From Theocolax elegans (lineage: Eukaryota > Arthropoda > Insecta > Hymenoptera > Cerocephalidae): 64,000 nt of DNA. This document shows, piece after piece, positions 63,991 through 64,000 of the stretch (position 1 is its first letter; each line of letters opens with the position of its first letter). The notes below the pieces were generated by a model. That model worked only from the letters and a program-made list of their open reading frames with translations. It did not search any database and was not told the DNA's origin. The stretch spans positions 22,896,735 through 22,960,734 of the forward strand of contig CM047430.1 of NCBI GenBank assembly GCA_026168455.1. Direction: 5' to 3'. Both the position numbers and the translations under genes were made by a program.

Positions 63991-64000
63991 AGTTGCTTGG

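Overview
The window is AT-rich, repeat-dense eukaryotic DNA, almost certainly from an arthropod and most likely an insect; a hymenopteran is my guess from the mix of elements, not a proof. Supporting signs are spliced gene fragments (one exon of a xanthine dehydrogenase gene, a three-exon exonuclease-like gene), Penelope, Polinton, Helitron, Tc1/mariner and Ty3/gypsy elements nested in one another, and satellite arrays. There is no bacterial-type operon, CRISPR array or rRNA operon. Host coding content is minimal.

Layout. 1-1345: 109-bp and 175-bp tandem repeats. 1828-4049: a decayed Tc1/mariner-superfamily transposon with long terminal inverted repeats and a TA target duplication. 4792-5822 and 24298-24772: a 5'-truncated Penelope-like retroelement split by the main feature of the window. 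5856-24291: an 18.4-kb Polinton/Maverick (adintovirus-like) element with about 0.55-kb terminal inverted repeats and a perfect 6-bp target duplication, CTTGTA. 24793-25235: a 5S-rRNA-derived SINE with a 20-bp target duplication. 25419-28445: gag/protease remnant, 59-bp satellite, LINE endonuclease fragment. 29716-29883: xanthine dehydrogenase exon. 31085-33420: degenerate tandem repeats. 35627-36864: spliced exonuclease/MULE-like gene remnant. 36888-40030 and 48604-55150: paralogous blocks with CTAG-ended Helitron-like termini, a dimeric minisatellite and the 59-bp satellite, carrying different later insertions. 42196-45262: Helitron Rep/helicase remnant. 55245-61459: a young-looking Ty3/gypsy element with 618-bp LTRs. 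61790-63430: third satellite array; a second Helitron helicase scrap touches the right edge.

The Polinton carries the expected set: protein-primed DNA polymerase B, retroviral-type integrase with chromodomain, hexon-like and penton-like capsid proteins, adenain-like protease, A32/FtsK-type packaging ATPase, plus a phospholipase A2-like protein, a core-like protein and four family or unknown proteins. All are on the minus strand except one zinc-finger, acidic protein on the plus strand. Between the two transcription directions lies a 2.8-kb non-coding block with about 2.5 copies of a 650-675-bp repeat full of ATCGAT palindromes, a candidate replication origin or control region. Less expected observations: a phase-perfect 66-nt intron that would join a 107-residue upstream reading frame to the polymerase, and a repeated TATA-like/Inr core promoter with 33-34-bp spacing in front of four minus-strand genes. 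One single-base frameshift in the ATPase is the only clear lesion, so the copy looks recent but probably not competent on its own.
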